From positions 124,001 to 188,000 of the forward strand of contig JAKFEY010000030.1 in the NCBI GenBank assembly GCA_036675475.1: DNA of 64,000 bases, written 5' to 3'. How positions within the stretch are numbered: position 1 is the first letter of the stretch; the number at the start of each line of letters is the position of its first letter. The notes beneath the pieces were generated by a model. It was not told where the DNA came from and did no database searches. It was given only the letters and a program-made list of their open reading frames with translations. This document shows positions 44,125 to 52,698 of the stretch, piece after piece. The position numbers were made by a program, and so were the translations under genes. Source of the stretch: JALYRV01 sp036675475. Lineage in GTDB: Bacteria; Acidobacteriota; Vicinamibacteria; Vicinamibacterales; SCN-69-37.

Positions 44125-45030
44125 ATGATTTCCGGGCGGCGCCGCTCCGTCATCTTCTTCACGGTTTTCGGCATCTGCCTGGTCGCCATCGCGGTGGCCC
44201 TGAATGTCAGCTGGCTGGTCATCAACTGGCGGCGGGGCCTGCTCGCCGTCCTCGGCCTCGTCTTCTTCCTCATCATCATCGCGGGCATGGTGCTCAACAC
44301 CATCTTCCTGGTCCGCGAAATCCGCCGCAACGAACAGCACGACGCCTTCATCAACGCCGTCACGCACGAGCTGAAAACGCCGGTCGCCTCGATCCGCCTC
44401 TATCTGCAGACGCTGCAGACGCGGGACCTCGACGAGGCGAAGCGGCGCGAGTTCTACGAGATCATGCTCGAGGACAGCGACCGGCTGCTGCACACGATCG
44501 ATCAGGTGCTGCGCGCCGGCAGCACGCTGTCGCCGTTCCGGCGCATCGCGCAGACGCGCGTGGATCTCGGCGCCGTCACGCGCGACTGCATCGGGCTCGC
44601 GCGCACGCGCTTCCGCCTGCCCGACACCGCCATCGTCCTCCAGGACCGCACGCCGTCGGCCGCGATGGTGATGGGCGACGAGGATGAACTGAAGGCGGCG
44701 GTCTGGAACCTGATCGACAACGCGATCAAGTATTCGACCGGCGATCCGCACGTGAGCATGACGCTGGAGGAAACGGCCGATCACACCCGCTATGCGCTGA
44801 AGATCACCGACCGCGGCCCCGGCATCTCGCCGAATGAATTGAAGCGCGTGTTCCGCCGCTTCTACCGCATCCACGGGCCGTCGGTGCGCGCGAAAGGCAG
44901 CGGCCTGGGCCTGTTCATCGTGCGCTCGGTCGCGAAGCGGCACGGCGGCAAGGCCTATGCCGAAAGCGAAGGACACGGCCGCGGCAGCACGTTCACGCTG
45001 CTGCTGCCGAAGGGGCCCGACACGGCATGA
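44125..45030 (+). CDS. Membrane sensor histidine kinase
   Basis: The protein has 301 residues from MISGRRRSVIFF; TATCCT lies 9 nt upstream. ATG 44101 in the same frame would add 8 residues. Two close membrane segments (about 9-30 and 36-60) leave almost no periplasmic loop. The HisKA box is NAVTHELKTPVASIRLYL. ATPase motifs are NLIDNAIKYSTG, DRGPGISPNELKRVFRRFYR and GSGLGLFIVRSVAKRHGG. With so small a sensor region it may detect a membrane state. The response regulator overlaps by ATGA. Confidence 0.9.
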   Translation: MISGRRRSVIFFTVFGICLVAIAVALNVSWLVINWRRGLLAVLGLVFFLIIIAGMVLNTIFLVREIRRNEQHDAFINAVTHELKTPVASIRLYLQTLQTRDLDEAKRREFYEIMLEDSDRLLHTIDQVLRAGSTLSPFRRIAQTRVDLGAVTRDCIGLARTRFRLPDTAIVLQDRTPSAAMVMGDEDELKAAVWNLIDNAIKYSTGDPHVSMTLEETADHTRYALKITDRGPGISPNELKRVFRRFYRIHGPSVRAKGSGLGLFIVRSVAKRHGGKAYAESEGHGRGSTFTLLLPKGPDTA

Positions 45031-45734
45031 GAACGCCGCCGCGCATCCTGCTGGTCGAGGACGAGCAGCACCTGGCCGACGTGCTGCGGTTCAACCTCGA
45101 AGCCGAAGGCCACGCCGTTGACGTCGCCGGCACGGGCGAAGACGCCCTGACGCGGCTGCTCAGAAACGGCCGCGACGAGTACGACCTCGTCGTGCTCGAC
45201 GTGATGCTGCCCGGCAAGGACGGCTTCACCGTGGTGTCGGAGCTGCGCGCGGCCAACCAGTTCGTGCCGGTGCTGATGCTCACCGCCCTCGGGCGGCCGG
45301 AAGACGTGCTGAAGGGCTTCGCCGCGGGCGCCGACGACTATCTGCCGAAGCCGACCGAGCTCGCCATTCTCATCGCGCGCATCAGCGGCCTGCTTCGCCG
45401 CAGCAACTGGACGAAGCGCGCCGACGATCAGTATTCGTTTGCCGGCCGCACCATCGACTTCGACAAGCTCGAATTGCGCGTCGGCGGGCGCGTGCTGTCG
45501 CTGACGCTGATGGAAGCCAACCTGCTGCGCTATCTGATTCAGCACGAAGGCAAGGCCGTGTCGCGCCGCGCGATGCTCGAAGACGTCTGGGCCGTGCACG
45601 AAGACACCGACACCCGTCCCATCGACAACTTCATCGTCAGGCTGCGCCGCTATATCGAAGAGGATCCGTCCAAGCCGCAACACCTGGTCACCGTGCGCGG
45701 CGTGGGCTATCGCTTCGTCGCCAACCCGGAGTAA
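45027..45734 (+). CDS. OmpR/PhoB-family response regulator
   Basis: The protein has 235 residues. The receiver domain has VEDEQHLA, Asp58 in VVLDVMLPGKDG, and LTALGR and LPKP elements. The C-terminal winged helix (SLTLMEANLLRYLIQHEGKA, then RPIDNFIVRLRRYIEEDPSK and VRGVGYRFV) binds DNA. It is the cognate regulator of the kinase with which it overlaps. Targets are unknown; the desaturase just upstream is a candidate by position only. Confidence 0.94.
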   Translation: MRTPPRILLVEDEQHLADVLRFNLEAEGHAVDVAGTGEDALTRLLRNGRDEYDLVVLDVMLPGKDGFTVVSELRAANQFVPVLMLTALGRPEDVLKGFAAGADDYLPKPTELAILIARISGLLRRSNWTKRADDQYSFAGRTIDFDKLELRVGGRVLSLTLMEANLLRYLIQHEGKAVSRRAMLEDVWAVHEDTDTRPIDNFIVRLRRYIEEDPSKPQHLVTVRGVGYRFVANPE

Positions 45735-45764
45735 TCGGCGCCGTCGAGCTCTGCCGGGGGCCGG

Positions 45765-45785
45765 CCTGCACGGATCGTGCAGAGG
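45765..45785. terminator. Small hairpin between regulator and glucose dehydrogenase genes
   Basis: CTGCACG-GAT-CGTGCAG (45766-45782) is a perfect 7-bp stem with a 3-nt loop, placed after the response regulator stop. There is no T run, so its role as terminator is uncertain. Confidence 0.3.
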
Positions 45786-45793
45786 CTGGGGCC

Positions 45794-46867
45794 GTGCGTG
45801 CCATCACCGCCGTGCCGGGAACGCCACATTCCGCGCAGCTGCTCGACGTGCCCGAACCCGCGCTCAGCGACGGCGCGGTGCTCGCGCAGACGCTCGCCAT
45901 CGGCGTGTGCGGCACCGACGTCGAGATTGTGTCGGGCGCCTACGGCTGGGCGGCGCCCGGACGGCGCCACCTGATCCTCGGCCACGAATCAATCGCGCGC
46001 GTCCTCGAGGCGCCTGCGAGCAGCGGGCTTCAGCCGGGCGATCTCATCGTCGGCATCGTGCGCCGGCCCGACCCCGTGCCGTGTGATTACTGCGCGGCCG
46101 GCGAGTGGGACATGTGCCGCAACGGCGGCTATACCGAGCGAGGCATCAAGGAGCGCGACGGCTACGGCGCCGAGCGCATCCGCATCGAGCCGGAGTTCGC
46201 GGTGCCCGTCGATCGCGCGCTCGGCACGCTCGCCGTGCTCCTCGAACCCGCCAGCATCGTCGCCAAGGCCTGGGATCATGCGGAGCGGATCGGCGCGCGC
46301 TCGAGAGGCTGGAATCCGCGGAGCGTGCTGGTGACCGGGGCAGGGCCGATTGGTCTGCTGGCGGCGCTTCTTGGGCAGCAGCGCGGCCTCGACGTGCACG
46401 TCTTCGATCGCGTCACCGACGGACCCAAGCCAGGGCTCGTGACGGATCTCGGCGCTCAATACCACGCCGGCGACATCGCCACGCTCGGCACGCTGCGGCC
46501 CGACATCATCATCGAGTGCACCGGCGCCACGCCGGTGATTGCCGACGCCGTGACCCGCAGCGGGGCCTCCGGCATCGTCTGCCTCGCCGGCATCTCGTCG
46601 GGCGCGCACACCATCGACTTCGACATCGGCAGCGTCAACACGCGCATGGTGCTCGAGAACGACGCCGTCTTCGGCTCGGTGAACGCCAACCGGCGGCACT
46701 ACGACATGGCGGCCCGCGCGCTCGCGTCCGCAGATCCGGCCTGGCTCGCGCGGCTGATCACGCGCCGGGTGCCGCTCGCGTCATTCCTCGACGCCTTCGC
46801 GCGTCAGCGCGACGATGTGAAGGTAATCGTCGACTTCGAGGCGGCGTCACCGCGCGGGACTCAGTGA
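45794..46867 (+). CDS. Glucose 1-dehydrogenase-like MDR oxidoreductase
   Basis: The protein has 357 residues from GTG. It follows the archaeal/bacterial glucose dehydrogenase branch of zinc alcohol dehydrogenases: GVCGTDVEIVSGAYG (catalytic Cys), LILGHESIARVLE (His), a DYCAAGEWDMCRNGGYTERG structural zinc lobe reduced to fewer Cys, and VLLEPASIVAKAWD. The Rossmann motif is VTGAGPIGLLAALLG. It oxidises a sugar C1 to lactone with NAD(P). The 3' end overlaps the convergent SEC-C gene by 7 nt. Confidence 0.87.
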   Translation: MRAITAVPGTPHSAQLLDVPEPALSDGAVLAQTLAIGVCGTDVEIVSGAYGWAAPGRRHLILGHESIARVLEAPASSGLQPGDLIVGIVRRPDPVPCDYCAAGEWDMCRNGGYTERGIKERDGYGAERIRIEPEFAVPVDRALGTLAVLLEPASIVAKAWDHAERIGARSRGWNPRSVLVTGAGPIGLLAALLGQQRGLDVHVFDRVTDGPKPGLVTDLGAQYHAGDIATLGTLRPDIIIECTGATPVIADAVTRSGASGIVCLAGISSGAHTIDFDIGSVNTRMVLENDAVFGSVNANRRHYDMAARALASADPAWLARLITRRVPLASFLDAFARQRDDVKVIVDFEAASPRGTQ

Positions 46868-47100
46868 TAGTGCCCGTGTTCGGGCGACCACACCTGCCCC
46901 GCCGTCGCCGTCGGACTGCTGCCGTGCCTCGCCGCCGAGATGCTGAAGAAGATCGCGGCGACGATGATGCCGGCGACCGCGATCAGCAGCAGCGGCGACG
47001 TGGCCGAGGCGCCGCGCGTGTTCGCCTCGCAGCACTGCTTGAACTTTTTTCCGCTGCCGCACGGGCACTTGTCGTTCCTGCCAACTTTGCTCTGTGCCAT
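46861..47100 (-). CDS. SEC-C motif membrane protein
   Basis: The protein has 79 residues. The N terminus has the SEC-C zinc motif (GRNDKCPCGSGKKFKQCC), known from the SecA C terminus and many small proteins. A single membrane segment (about 37-56, LLLIAVAGIIVAAIFFSI) and a His-rich end (EHGHYH) follow. The zinc motif lies on the N-terminal side of the membrane segment. It follows the large unknown gene by 8 nt, so it is the last of three genes in one operon. Confidence 0.85.
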   Translation of the reverse strand: MAQSKVGRNDKCPCGSGKKFKQCCEANTRGASATSPLLLIAVAGIIVAAIFFSISAARHGSSPTATAGQVWSPEHGHYH

Positions 47101-47108
47101 GTCTCTCC

Positions 47109-49409
47109 CTAACGCCGCAGATTCCACTCGTAGATATGGGTCGTCACGCTGCGGCCGTCCTTGCTCTTGATGACTTTGGTCAGCGAGCCCTTCAGCTCCG
47201 CCGCGTCGGGATCGGCGGTGCCGGCAATCTCCGCCGAGATGTCGCCGGCGCGCCACGGCGTTTCGGCGTTATCGACACGCGCGGGCCGCTCGCCCTGGCA
47301 GCCGTCGTTGCGCCCCCACTTGTTCGTGGTGCGCATGGTGCCCATCGCCTGTCCGGTGGCGGGGCCGCCGGCCCCGATCGAGAATTCCCCATTGTCGCTC
47401 AGCTGCACGGTGATTTCAGCGGTGCCGGTGTAATCGGCACTGCCATCCTGTGAGTGCTCGTTGGTGGTGGAGGTCTGCGGATGGCTGCCGCCGCGGCACG
47501 AGGCCCAGCCGGTGTTGTGGCTCCACCGGCGTACCTTCTCCCGCACGGTCATCGTCATCGTGCCGGTGCCCATGCTGAAGTCTGCTGACAGGGGATCGGT
47601 GCCCGAGTGGCTCGGCAGCATCCACTGCCCTTCGCGAATCTCTTCCCGCGCCTGACGGTTCTCGTGCGTCGTCGTACGTCCGCCACAGCAGATGCGCTCG
47701 CTCTTGTTTCCCGTCTCCGTCCGTTTGATCAGGCGATACGACACGGTGCCGGTCCAGCCGTTGCCGGCCCGCCAGTCCTTCACCGGGAAGGTGTAGTTCC
47801 CGCCGAACGTCCAGCGTGTGCGAAAGAGCAGCTCCACCGGGATGGCGAGCGCGCCGGCGAGTCCGCCGGCTGCCGTCGATCCGGCATCCTTGAGATCGCG
47901 CAGCAGGTTGGCCGGCTTCAACACGACCATCGCGGATGCCGACGCCTCCTTCATCACCTCGCGCGGCTGGCTGCCGAGGAACTCCTCCTGTCCCATGCCG
48001 GTGATGTCGACGCGCGCCTCGCCTTGATCGTTGGTGATCTGGTTCATGTTGGCGTGCGAGCGGCTGGTGCGGCCGCTGCCCTGAATCCGGTTGTCGGCGT
48101 CGCCGATGAACTGCACGAGATGCTCCGGTCCCGAGCCGACCGCCCACGGGCCGCGGAATCCGGCCCATCCCGTCCATGTGACTTCGGCGCCTTTCACCGG
48201 CCCGTTGTTGTCGACGTTCAGATCGAGTCCGGCGGCGTTGAGCATGATCCGGAAGCAGTTGATCCATGCGACCTTGCCGAAGTCGAGCGACACCGTGGTG
48301 ACGATGGTGCGCTGCTCGCCCTGCTGCGGCCTGACGTTCGTCGTCCGCACGAGCGGCGCGTTTTCCATGTCGAAGCCGATGTCGAACGCCGCCTGCGTGA
48401 GTGCGAGCTTGAGGTACGACAACACCACGCCGACGTAGGCGGCCGCGGCGCCCGCTTTGCCGGCGCCGGTCATGCCCTGGTTGCCGAGCCAGCCGGTGAG
48501 CAGGCCGAACGCGTTGGTGCTCGCGATGGCCGTCCAGTCGAGGATTTCGGTTTCGGTGTCGGTGAACTGGCACGGCGAGCCCTGCGCCGCGAGCGGTTGG
48601 ACAAGCCAGGCGGGCCACGCGGGCAGGCGCCACGCGAACGCGCCGTCCTTTGCGGGTTGCGGCGCGCGTTCGGGATGGGCGAAGGCCGCGACGTCGGCCG
48701 CGAGCCGTTTGCCGATGAATGCGAGCTGGATGATGTCGAGGTGAATCGCGGCGGGGTCGACCTCGCCGAGCAGATCGTACTGTTCGTGCGTGTGCGCGCG
48801 GCGTCCGAGCTCCGTGATGAACGCGCTCCAGAAGACCAGCGGGCCTTCGGTGCCGTGAGACGCGCGGCGCACGCCATCGAGGATGAAGCCCGACATCGCC
48901 TCGCCCGTGAGACCCGGCAGCGGCGTGGCGAGCGCCGCCGAGACATCGGCGAGCGGGGCCGCCAGCGTGGTGCGCGCAGCCGCCATGCCGGCCAGCGCGT
49001 TGACCTCCCACACGTTGAACGCGATGCCCTGCGACTGCCCTGACGGCGCGATCACCGTGCCATCGCCGTTGCGGATGGGAAAGCCGGCGAGGTCGATGGC
49101 GGTGGCGAGCGCCGCGACGGCCTCGTCGCCGCCGCGCCTCACCTGCGAGGCAAGAACGGCGGCCTGTTCTTCGGCATTTCCCTTGACCGTGAGACGTGCC
49201 GGAAGCGGCGCGCCGGGATCACGCACTGCGGGCGGCCGAACGGCGGGCGCGGATCCGGCGGCAACACTGCGGGCTGACGCATCGCTGCCGGCCGCGGCCT
49301 CCTCGACGGCGGTTGCCGCCGGAGTATCAGGACTCTTGAACCAGGCGAACGCGGCCACACCGGCCACGAGACACACGACGAGCAGGATCAGACTGCGAAC
49401 TGAACGCAT
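47109..49409 (-). CDS. Large exported protein of unknown function
   Basis: The protein has 766 residues with one N-terminal membrane segment (SLILLVVCLVAGVAAFAWF) and an Ala-rich linker to about residue 75. The middle (about 90-330) is helical, including a possible hydrophobic stretch near GKAGAAAAYVGVVLSYLKLA. The C-terminal half looks beta-rich, with a paired Cys (RICCGGRTTTH) and several others, as expected for an extracytoplasmic protein with disulfides. I recognise no family and no catalytic motif. It lies in a tight operon between a small exported protein and a SEC-C membrane protein. Confidence 0.7.
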   Translation of the reverse strand: MRSVRSLILLVVCLVAGVAAFAWFKSPDTPAATAVEEAAAGSDASARSVAAGSAPAVRPPAVRDPGAPLPARLTVKGNAEEQAAVLASQVRRGGDEAVAALATAIDLAGFPIRNGDGTVIAPSGQSQGIAFNVWEVNALAGMAAARTTLAAPLADVSAALATPLPGLTGEAMSGFILDGVRRASHGTEGPLVFWSAFITELGRRAHTHEQYDLLGEVDPAAIHLDIIQLAFIGKRLAADVAAFAHPERAPQPAKDGAFAWRLPAWPAWLVQPLAAQGSPCQFTDTETEILDWTAIASTNAFGLLTGWLGNQGMTGAGKAGAAAAYVGVVLSYLKLALTQAAFDIGFDMENAPLVRTTNVRPQQGEQRTIVTTVSLDFGKVAWINCFRIMLNAAGLDLNVDNNGPVKGAEVTWTGWAGFRGPWAVGSGPEHLVQFIGDADNRIQGSGRTSRSHANMNQITNDQGEARVDITGMGQEEFLGSQPREVMKEASASAMVVLKPANLLRDLKDAGSTAAGGLAGALAIPVELLFRTRWTFGGNYTFPVKDWRAGNGWTGTVSYRLIKRTETGNKSERICCGGRTTTHENRQAREEIREGQWMLPSHSGTDPLSADFSMGTGTMTMTVREKVRRWSHNTGWASCRGGSHPQTSTTNEHSQDGSADYTGTAEITVQLSDNGEFSIGAGGPATGQAMGTMRTTNKWGRNDGCQGERPARVDNAETPWRAGDISAEIAGTADPDAAELKGSLTKVIKSKDGRSVTTHIYEWNLRR

Positions 49410-49418
49410 GGCGATCCT

Positions 49419-49928
49419 CTAGTTGCCGCCGGGCGACAGGCAGCCTTCGAGGCCGACGCCTGCGCGCGCGCCGGACTTCCGGGCCCAGTCGGAGCGGCTC
49501 AGGCCCCGCACGGGCACCGTCTTCGCTTTCGCGAAAGCCGGGTCCGAGGACGGCAGCAGCGGCGCTTTCCCTTTGCGCACGAACAGCCACGCCTGGCCGT
49601 CCTGGGCGATGACAGCGAGCGTCGGCTCGACGGACTCGGGGCCCTCAATGGTGATGCCGGGCGGCACGTCGAGCGGCGGCGCCGGCTGATAAATCACGCG
49701 GCCGGGACCGTTGAAGTCGATCGTCTGCGGCGCGCCGCGCTCCTGGCTGATGCAGAACATGAAGTCGCCCTGCTTCTTGTCGGGATTCTTCCCGAGCACG
49801 GCCGTCGTCGCTCCCCTTGTCTTGATGGTCAGTGTTCCGGTGAGCGTGCCCGGCTTCGGCGCTTGCGCCGCGGGATGAGCGATGAGAAGTGCGAGCGTGG
49901 TGAGCGCGATCGAGCATGAAAGTCGCAT
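49419..49928 (-). CDS. Small exported protein of unknown function
   Basis: The protein has 169 residues from MRLSCSIALTTLALLIAHP, a signal peptide. The mature part (GTLTGTLTIKTRGATTAVLG, then VIYQPAPPLDVPPGITIEGP) looks like a small beta protein and ends in an SPGGN tail; two Cys could pair. No family recognised. It is the first gene of a three-gene minus-strand operon, 9 nt from the large unknown gene. The truncated vapB lies upstream in the opposite direction. Confidence 0.7.
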   Translation of the reverse strand: MRLSCSIALTTLALLIAHPAAQAPKPGTLTGTLTIKTRGATTAVLGKNPDKKQGDFMFCISQERGAPQTIDFNGPGRVIYQPAPPLDVPPGITIEGPESVEPTLAVIAQDGQAWLFVRKGKAPLLPSSDPAFAKAKTVPVRGLSRSDWARKSGARAGVGLEGCLSPGGN

Positions 49929-50000
49929 GCGGGATTTTTTCCGCGCGGGGATGGGGATGCAAGCACAGCCGTTCACGTATTCACGTGCGTTTCGGCGCTC

Positions 50001-50147
50001 ATGACCGAGGCGCTCGGCCGGCTGGCCGAGGAAGACCGGCGGTACGCGGCGGCGAGGAAGCGGGCGCTGACGGCGCTGCGGACCGCGCGTTCCATGGGCA
50101 CCAACGGGCGCCGGACGTGGTCGCGCGACAGTCTGCATGAACGCTGA
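50001..50147 (+). pseudogene. VapB-type antitoxin, 5'-truncated
   Basis: A 48-residue frame starts MTEALGRLAEEDRRYAAARK and ends TWSRDSLHER, overlapping vapC by 11 nt. This matches only the C-terminal toxin-binding half of VapB antitoxins of 75-90 residues (pattern LxEED-x-RYxxARxR and a W-x-RDxLHER end). Reading further upstream in frame gives VSALMTEAL, still antitoxin-like, but homology stops near 49980 and no start codon is found. The N-terminal DNA-binding domain is thus missing. It may still neutralise VapC but should not repress transcription. Confidence 0.65.
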
Positions 50148-50574
50148 CGCGCAACGCCACTTCGTCGACGCCAACGTCCTGGTCTACGCCTTTGACTCGT
50201 CGGCCGGCCGCAAGCAGCAGGCCGCGCAGGCACGGCTCGAGAGACTCTGGGAGGACAACTCGGGCTGCCTCAGCGTTCAGGTGCTCCAGGAGTTCTTCGT
50301 CACCGTCACGAAGAAGGTCGCAAAGCCGCTGACGGTGGAAGACGCCAAGGCACGCGTCCGCGAGTTCGGTGCCTGGAAGGTTTTCTCACCGACGTCCGAC
50401 GATGTGCTCGCCGCCATCGAGCTGCAGGTGCAGGCAAAGATCGGCTTCCGGGACGCGATGATCGTGGTCGCCGCGGCCGAATCGGGATGCGATGTGCTGT
50501 GGAGCGAAGACCTCAGCGACGGTCAGGTGATGCGAGGCGTCCGGATACGCAACCCGTTCGCTGAAAATCCATAA
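50137..50574 (+). CDS. vapC: VapC-family toxin, PIN-domain ribonuclease
   Basis: The protein has 145 residues. PIN acidic residues are all present: Asp11 in FVDANVLVYAFD, Glu in VLQEFFVTV, Asp in FRDAMIVVAA and Asp in WSEDLSDGQ. VapC proteins cleave tRNA or rRNA with Mg2+ and are held inactive by VapB. The start overlaps the truncated antitoxin. The toxin looks intact, which is notable because its antitoxin lacks the DNA-binding half. A tRNA-Asn gene lies 15 nt downstream on the other strand. Confidence 0.9.
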   Translation: MNADAQRHFVDANVLVYAFDSSAGRKQQAAQARLERLWEDNSGCLSVQVLQEFFVTVTKKVAKPLTVEDAKARVREFGAWKVFSPTSDDVLAAIELQVQAKIGFRDAMIVVAAAESGCDVLWSEDLSDGQVMRGVRIRNPFAENP

Positions 50575-50589
50575 CTCGGACTCGGAATT

Positions 50590-50664
50590 TGGCTCCTCGG
50601 GCTGGATTCGAACCAGCAACCCTCCGGTTAACAGCCGGATGCTCTGCCGTTGAGCTACCGAGGA
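50590..50664 (-). tRNA. tRNA-Asn (GUU)
   Basis: On the minus strand the sequence folds as a cloverleaf. The acceptor is TCCTCGG with CCGAGGA, the D arm GCTCAACGGCAGAGC, the anticodon loop CTGTTAA (anticodon GUU), the T arm GCTGGTTCGAATCCAGC. The discriminator is G and CCA is encoded. Length is 75 nt including CCA. No repeat of its 3' end and no integrase is seen nearby. Confidence 0.96.
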
Positions 50665-50734
50665 ATGAGGCCGCACGCGCCCTGGGTGGAACGTTACAGG
50701 GATGTGGGAACACCGATCGTAACATAGGCCCCGC

Positions 50735-52309
50735 ATGTCCACCACACGCCGCGGATTCCTCGGCACGGCCGCTCTGGCCGGCGCCGCCACCCTCATCGAC
50801 CGTCTCTCGCCCGCCGCCCTCGCGCAGGCGCGGCAGGGGCGCCGCCTGTTCCTGCACGGCGTGGCCTCGGGCGATCCGCTCGCGCACGCGGTCGTCCTCT
50901 GGACGCGCGTCAGCCCGCCGCCGGGACGCCGCGAAGTCGCCGTCACGTGCGAAATCGCGCGCGACGCGCGCTTCACGCGCATCATCGGCCGCGCGATGCA
51001 GGCGACGACGGCGGAGCGCGACTTCACGGTGAAAATCGACGCGGCCGGCCTCGAGCCGGGCGCGACGTATTACTACCGCTTCAGCGCGCTCGGCGAGGCG
51101 TCGCCCGTGGGCCGCACGCGCACGCTGCCGGTCAGCACGCCGCGCGTGCGCCTGGCGGTGGCGTCGTGCTCCAACCTGCCGTGGGGCTATTTCAACGCCT
51201 ACGCGCGCATTGCCGCGCGGCAGGATCTCGACGCCGTGCTGCACCTCGGCGACTACATCTACGAATACAAGAACGCGCGCTACGGCGACGGCACGGCATT
51301 CGGCCGCATCCCGATGCCCGACAAGGAAATCACGTCGCTCGAGGATTACCGCACGCGCCACGCGCAGTACAAGTCCGATCCCGATTTGCAGGAAGCGCAT
51401 CGCGTGCACCCCTGGATCACGGTGTGGGATGACCACGAGTTTGCCAACAACACGTGGCGCGACGGGGCGCAGAACCACAATCCGGACCAGGGCGAGGGCA
51501 CGTGGGCCGCGCGGCGCGACGCGGCCATCCAGGCCTATATGGAATGGATGCCCATTCGGGACGACCGCATGGCGCGCCGGCCGCGCATCTACCGATCGTT
51601 TGCGTTCGGCACGCTGGCCGATCTCGTCATGCTCGACACGCGCTGGATCGGCCGCGATCAGGAAGCAGCGGCGCGCGACAACGTGCCGGTGCTCGAGGAC
51701 CCGAAGCGTTCGCTCCTCGGCGCGGCGCAGGAGCAGTGGCTGTTCGACGAGCTCCGCGCGTCGAAGGACGCCGGCACCACCTGGCAGGTGCTCGGCCAGC
51801 AGGTGATGTTCGCGCCCACCAATCCCGCCGGCGGGCCCTCGTCCAACCAGGACACCTGGGACGGCTATCGTCCGGCGCGCGCACGCGTGATCGACGCGCT
51901 CGCCGCGCACGACATCCGCAACGGCGTGATTCTCACCGGCGACGTGCACAGCTCCTGGGCGTACGACGTCGCCAAGGATCCGTGGCGCGACTACGACCCG
52001 CGCACCGGCCGCGGCACGGTGGCCGTGGAAGTGGTCACGCCCGCGATCTCGTCGCCTGGCTGGGGCACGGCGGAGCCGGAGAAAGCGCCGGCGATCAGCA
52101 GCCGCTACATGAACTCACGGCCGCATCTGAAGTGGGTGGAAGGCGTGCACCGCGGCTACGCGGTGCTCGACCTGCAGCCCAGGCGCATGCAGGCCGACTG
52201 GTTCTTCGTGCCGACCGTCAGCGAGAAGAACGCGACCGAGACGTTTGCCAAGGGATTCGTGAGCGAAGCCGGCGCGCCGCACCTCGTCGAAGTCAGCACG
52301 CCGGCATAG
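50735..52309 (+). CDS. phoD: Alkaline phosphatase D (PhoD)
   Basis: The protein has 524 residues. The N terminus MSTTRRGFLGTAALAGAATL is a twin-arginine signal. PhoD motifs: VASGDPLAHAVVLWTRV, LGDYIYEYKNARYG, WDDHEFANNTWRDGAQNH and LTGDVHSSWAYDV, which hold the metal ligands. It is a secreted phosphodiesterase/phosphatase using Ca2+ and Fe3+, active on phosphate esters outside the cell. TAACAT lies 9 nt before the ATG with no Shine-Dalgarno sequence. The stop is 9 nt from a 373-bp palindrome-bounded element. Confidence 0.93.
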   Translation: MSTTRRGFLGTAALAGAATLIDRLSPAALAQARQGRRLFLHGVASGDPLAHAVVLWTRVSPPPGRREVAVTCEIARDARFTRIIGRAMQATTAERDFTVKIDAAGLEPGATYYYRFSALGEASPVGRTRTLPVSTPRVRLAVASCSNLPWGYFNAYARIAARQDLDAVLHLGDYIYEYKNARYGDGTAFGRIPMPDKEITSLEDYRTRHAQYKSDPDLQEAHRVHPWITVWDDHEFANNTWRDGAQNHNPDQGEGTWAARRDAAIQAYMEWMPIRDDRMARRPRIYRSFAFGTLADLVMLDTRWIGRDQEAAARDNVPVLEDPKRSLLGAAQEQWLFDELRASKDAGTTWQVLGQQVMFAPTNPAGGPSSNQDTWDGYRPARARVIDALAAHDIRNGVILTGDVHSSWAYDVAKDPWRDYDPRTGRGTVAVEVVTPAISSPGWGTAEPEKAPAISSRYMNSRPHLKWVEGVHRGYAVLDLQPRRMQADWFFVPTVSEKNATETFAKGFVSEAGAPHLVEVSTPA

Positions 52310-52317
52310 CGGCCGGA

Positions 52318-52690
52318 TCCAACGCATCGGGCTCCCGCGCCGCCGCTCGGATGCTCCGGACGACGTCCGGTATTCCTCAGCGTCGCCGAGGCGAGTCGTG
52401 CCAAAGAGCGGTCGCTCCGTCGTCTTTTTAACGGCGCCGCTGAGAAACACCGGACGCCGTCCTGCGCTCCGGCCGCGCTGAGCGCGAGCGGTCGGTCTGC
52501 CGCGGCGCCGTGGTCGTGCATGCGAGCAGAGATCGCCCGAGCTACGCGGCGCGGCGCGGCGACAGACTGACCCGAGCGCCCTTCCGCGCGGCCGCACGGC
52601 GCCGCTGGAGCAGCGGGCGTGAGCAAGTTTCTGAGGCCGAGCGTCTAATCGCGAGGCCGAAGAAAGCTTGCGGGAGCCCGATGCGTTGGA
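52318..52690. other. 373-bp non-coding element with 21-bp perfect inverted termini
   Basis: Arms at 52318-52338 and 52670-52690 are exact reverse complements over 21 bases. Inside lie a second imperfect inverted repeat (around 52360-52386 with 52440-52466, about 22 of 25 matches) and perfect small palindromes such as CCGGACG-A-CGTCCGG and CGCGCT-G-AGCGCG. No frame inside has a start, ribosome site and protein-like composition. It fills the space between two convergent stop codons (52309 and 52699), 9 nt and 8 nt away. It could be a MITE-like element or a structured RNA; it is the only gene-free stretch above 300 bases here. Confidence 0.8.
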
Positions 52691-52698
52691 AGGCCTCG

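Noticed and set aside
49971..50664. VapBC next to tRNA-Asn considered as an integrated island with attachment sites
   Set aside because: No integrase, no duplicated tRNA 3' end and no change in base composition were seen around the locus.
52318..52690. Open frames on both strands inside the palindromic element
   Set aside because: They have no ribosome site, are Arg-rich, and read through into phoD or OsmC antisense; composition is not protein-like.
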